From NCBI GenBank assembly GCA_964444885.1, contig CAYUIZ010000063.1:1-17851 (forward strand): a stretch of 17,851 bases of DNA, given 5' to 3'. The notes below the pieces were generated by a model. The model saw nothing but the letters and a program-made list of their open reading frames with translations. It ran no database searches and was not told the DNA's origin. The first letter of the stretch is position 1; every line of letters begins with the position of its first letter. The stretch comes from CAYRGQ01 sp964444885 (GTDB lineage Bacteria > Bacteroidota > Bacteroidia > Sphingobacteriales > Sphingobacteriaceae). The position numbers and the translations under genes are program-made. Positions 17,430 to 17,851 of the stretch are shown one piece after another.

Positions 17430-17612
17430 CCTCCGGGAGGCAAGCTCGGCGACTTCTTTTTCCTTGACGAAAAAGAAGCAAAAAGTCAAGGCGGTTTGAT
17501 GAGCGCCTAGATTTGTGTCGATTCCCTAAAGCACCAAAACTCGCTGCGCTCAGACAGTTGGTGCTTCTTACGGGAAACAACCCAAATCTGTACCAGCGCC
17601 AATCAAAAGGCC
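17430..17612. repeat. Compound palindromic element: short hairpins plus a five-stem nested palindrome
   Basis: CCTCC/GGAGG pair at 17430-17440. CTTCTTTTTC (17453-17462) and GAAAAAGAAG (17469-17478) form a perfect 10-bp stem with a 6-nt loop. Then five nested pairs share one centre: TTTGAT 17495-17500 with ATCAAA 17602-17607 (flanked by GGC/GCC); GCGC 17503-17506 with 17596-17599; AGATTTG 17509-17515 with CAAATCT 17583-17589; TTCCC 17522-17526 with GGGAA 17572-17576; AGCACCAA 17530-17537 with TTGGTGCT 17558-17565. Such sequences are, in my recollection, dispersed in many copies in Sphingobacteriaceae genomes. Confidence 0.85.
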
Positions 17613-17712
17613 GGCTTCTCTCGCGGACGGAAACTACGTTATGAATTAGAAACCACCGCCCTCCATCCAAGCACCCTATCCCACACGGCGGGAAGTGGCG
17701 TCTGACTTACGA

Positions 17713-17808
17713 CTCTTCGTCTCAACGTCTCAACGAATCAACGACTCAACGAATAGGCGAATAGGCGAATCAACGAATATGCGAATGCGCGAATGCGCGA
17801 ATGCGCAA
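17713..17808. repeat. Degenerate octamer tandem array, about 12 units
   Basis: Consecutive 8-base units such as CTCAACGA, ATCAACGA, ATAGGCGA, ATATGCGA and ATGCGCGA. Most end in CGA and differ in the middle four bases. Identical units cluster (ATAGGCGA twice, ATGCGCGA twice), as expected from slippage. It ends 6 bases before the stop codon of the partial gene at 17815. Confidence 0.9.
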
Positions 17809-17814
17809 ATCACC

Positions 17815-17851
17815 TTATATTTTCAACACGACGCCCCAGTTGATAAAGTCT
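17815..17851 (-). CDS. C-terminal end of a gene entering from the right edge, possibly an outer-membrane protein
   Basis: Reading the minus strand from the window edge gives DFINWGVVLKI followed by TAA at 17815-17817. The alternating hydrophobic pattern with an aromatic and a hydrophobic last residue is typical of the final beta strand of an outer-membrane barrel, but twelve codons are too few to name a family. No stop interrupts this frame to the edge. The other two minus-strand frames were not excluded by any independent evidence, so the call rests on the residue pattern alone. Confidence 0.45.
   Translation of the reverse strand, partial: DFINWGVVLKI

Larger units (their letters stand above)
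16908..17814. other. Gene-free, repeat-filled intergenic region
   Basis: About 900 bases with no credible gene. From left to right it holds unique sequence (16908-17014), REP-like inverted pairs (17015-17340), a short unique stretch, a nested palindrome region (17430-17612), more unassigned sequence (17613-17712) and an octamer array (17713-17808). Open frames of 60-90 codons crossing 17301-17670 coincide with the palindromic repeats and are best explained by them. Confidence 0.7.

Noticed and set aside
17301..17670. Open frames on both strands (69 and 90 codons)
   Set aside because: They lie over the palindromic repeats. Their translations are low-information and resemble spurious hypothetical proteins annotated over the same repeats in related genomes.
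17713..17808. CRISPR-like array
   Set aside because: Units are 8 bases long, contiguous and without spacers, so this is a microsatellite-type array.

Overview
The window looks like a piece of a Bacteroidota chromosome, probably from the Sphingobacteriaceae or a nearby group. The evidence is a SusC/SusD outer-membrane pair, a periplasm-sensing regulator of the SusR/DUF6377 kind, a huge secreted DUF11-repeat protein, promoter cores that match the Bacteroidota -7 element TAnnTTTG, and intergenic repeats of a style common in that group. The family-level guess is inference. All recognised genes lie on the minus strand, so transcription runs from high to low coordinates.

Layout in order of transcription (right to left): (a) 17815-17851, the last codons of a protein that enters from beyond the right edge and may be an outer-membrane beta-barrel. 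(b) 16884-17814, a gene-free stretch built almost entirely of repeats: a 12-unit octamer array, a nested palindrome of about 120 nt, and two and a bit copies of a REP-like inverted pair. (c) 7623-16883, a polysaccharide utilization locus: membrane-bound regulator, SusC, SusD, GH30 glycosidase and a surface glycan-binding lipoprotein. A terminator follows the regulator, a promoter drives susC, and a strong terminator ends the locus. (d) 7127-7557, a leader region with two near-matches to DnaA boxes, then dnaA (5699-7126) with its own terminator. (e) 4914-5629, an intergenic stretch without a convincing gene. (f) 4242-4913, a secreted protein of unknown function, followed after 42 bp by a very large secreted Ig/DUF11 protein that runs off the left edge and contains a 100-N assembly gap.

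How the parts work together: the regulator is expected to sense an oligosaccharide in the periplasm through its TPR-like part and switch on the susC operon from the inner membrane. The GH30 lipoprotein and the binding lipoprotein would act at the cell surface, SusD would capture the cut glycan, and SusC would import it with TonB energy. The gene order regulator-SusC-SusD-GH30-binding protein matches, as I remember it, the fungal beta-1,6-glucan locus of Bacteroides thetaiotaomicron (BT3309-BT3314). A beta-1,6-glucan substrate is therefore my leading hypothesis. The companion GH3 beta-glucosidase expected there is not in this window.

I saw no tRNA, rRNA, CRISPR array, transposase or phage gene. 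The least ordinary parts are the repeat cluster at 17015-17814, the collapsed tandem repeat in the adhesin, and the unrecognised secreted protein paired with that adhesin.
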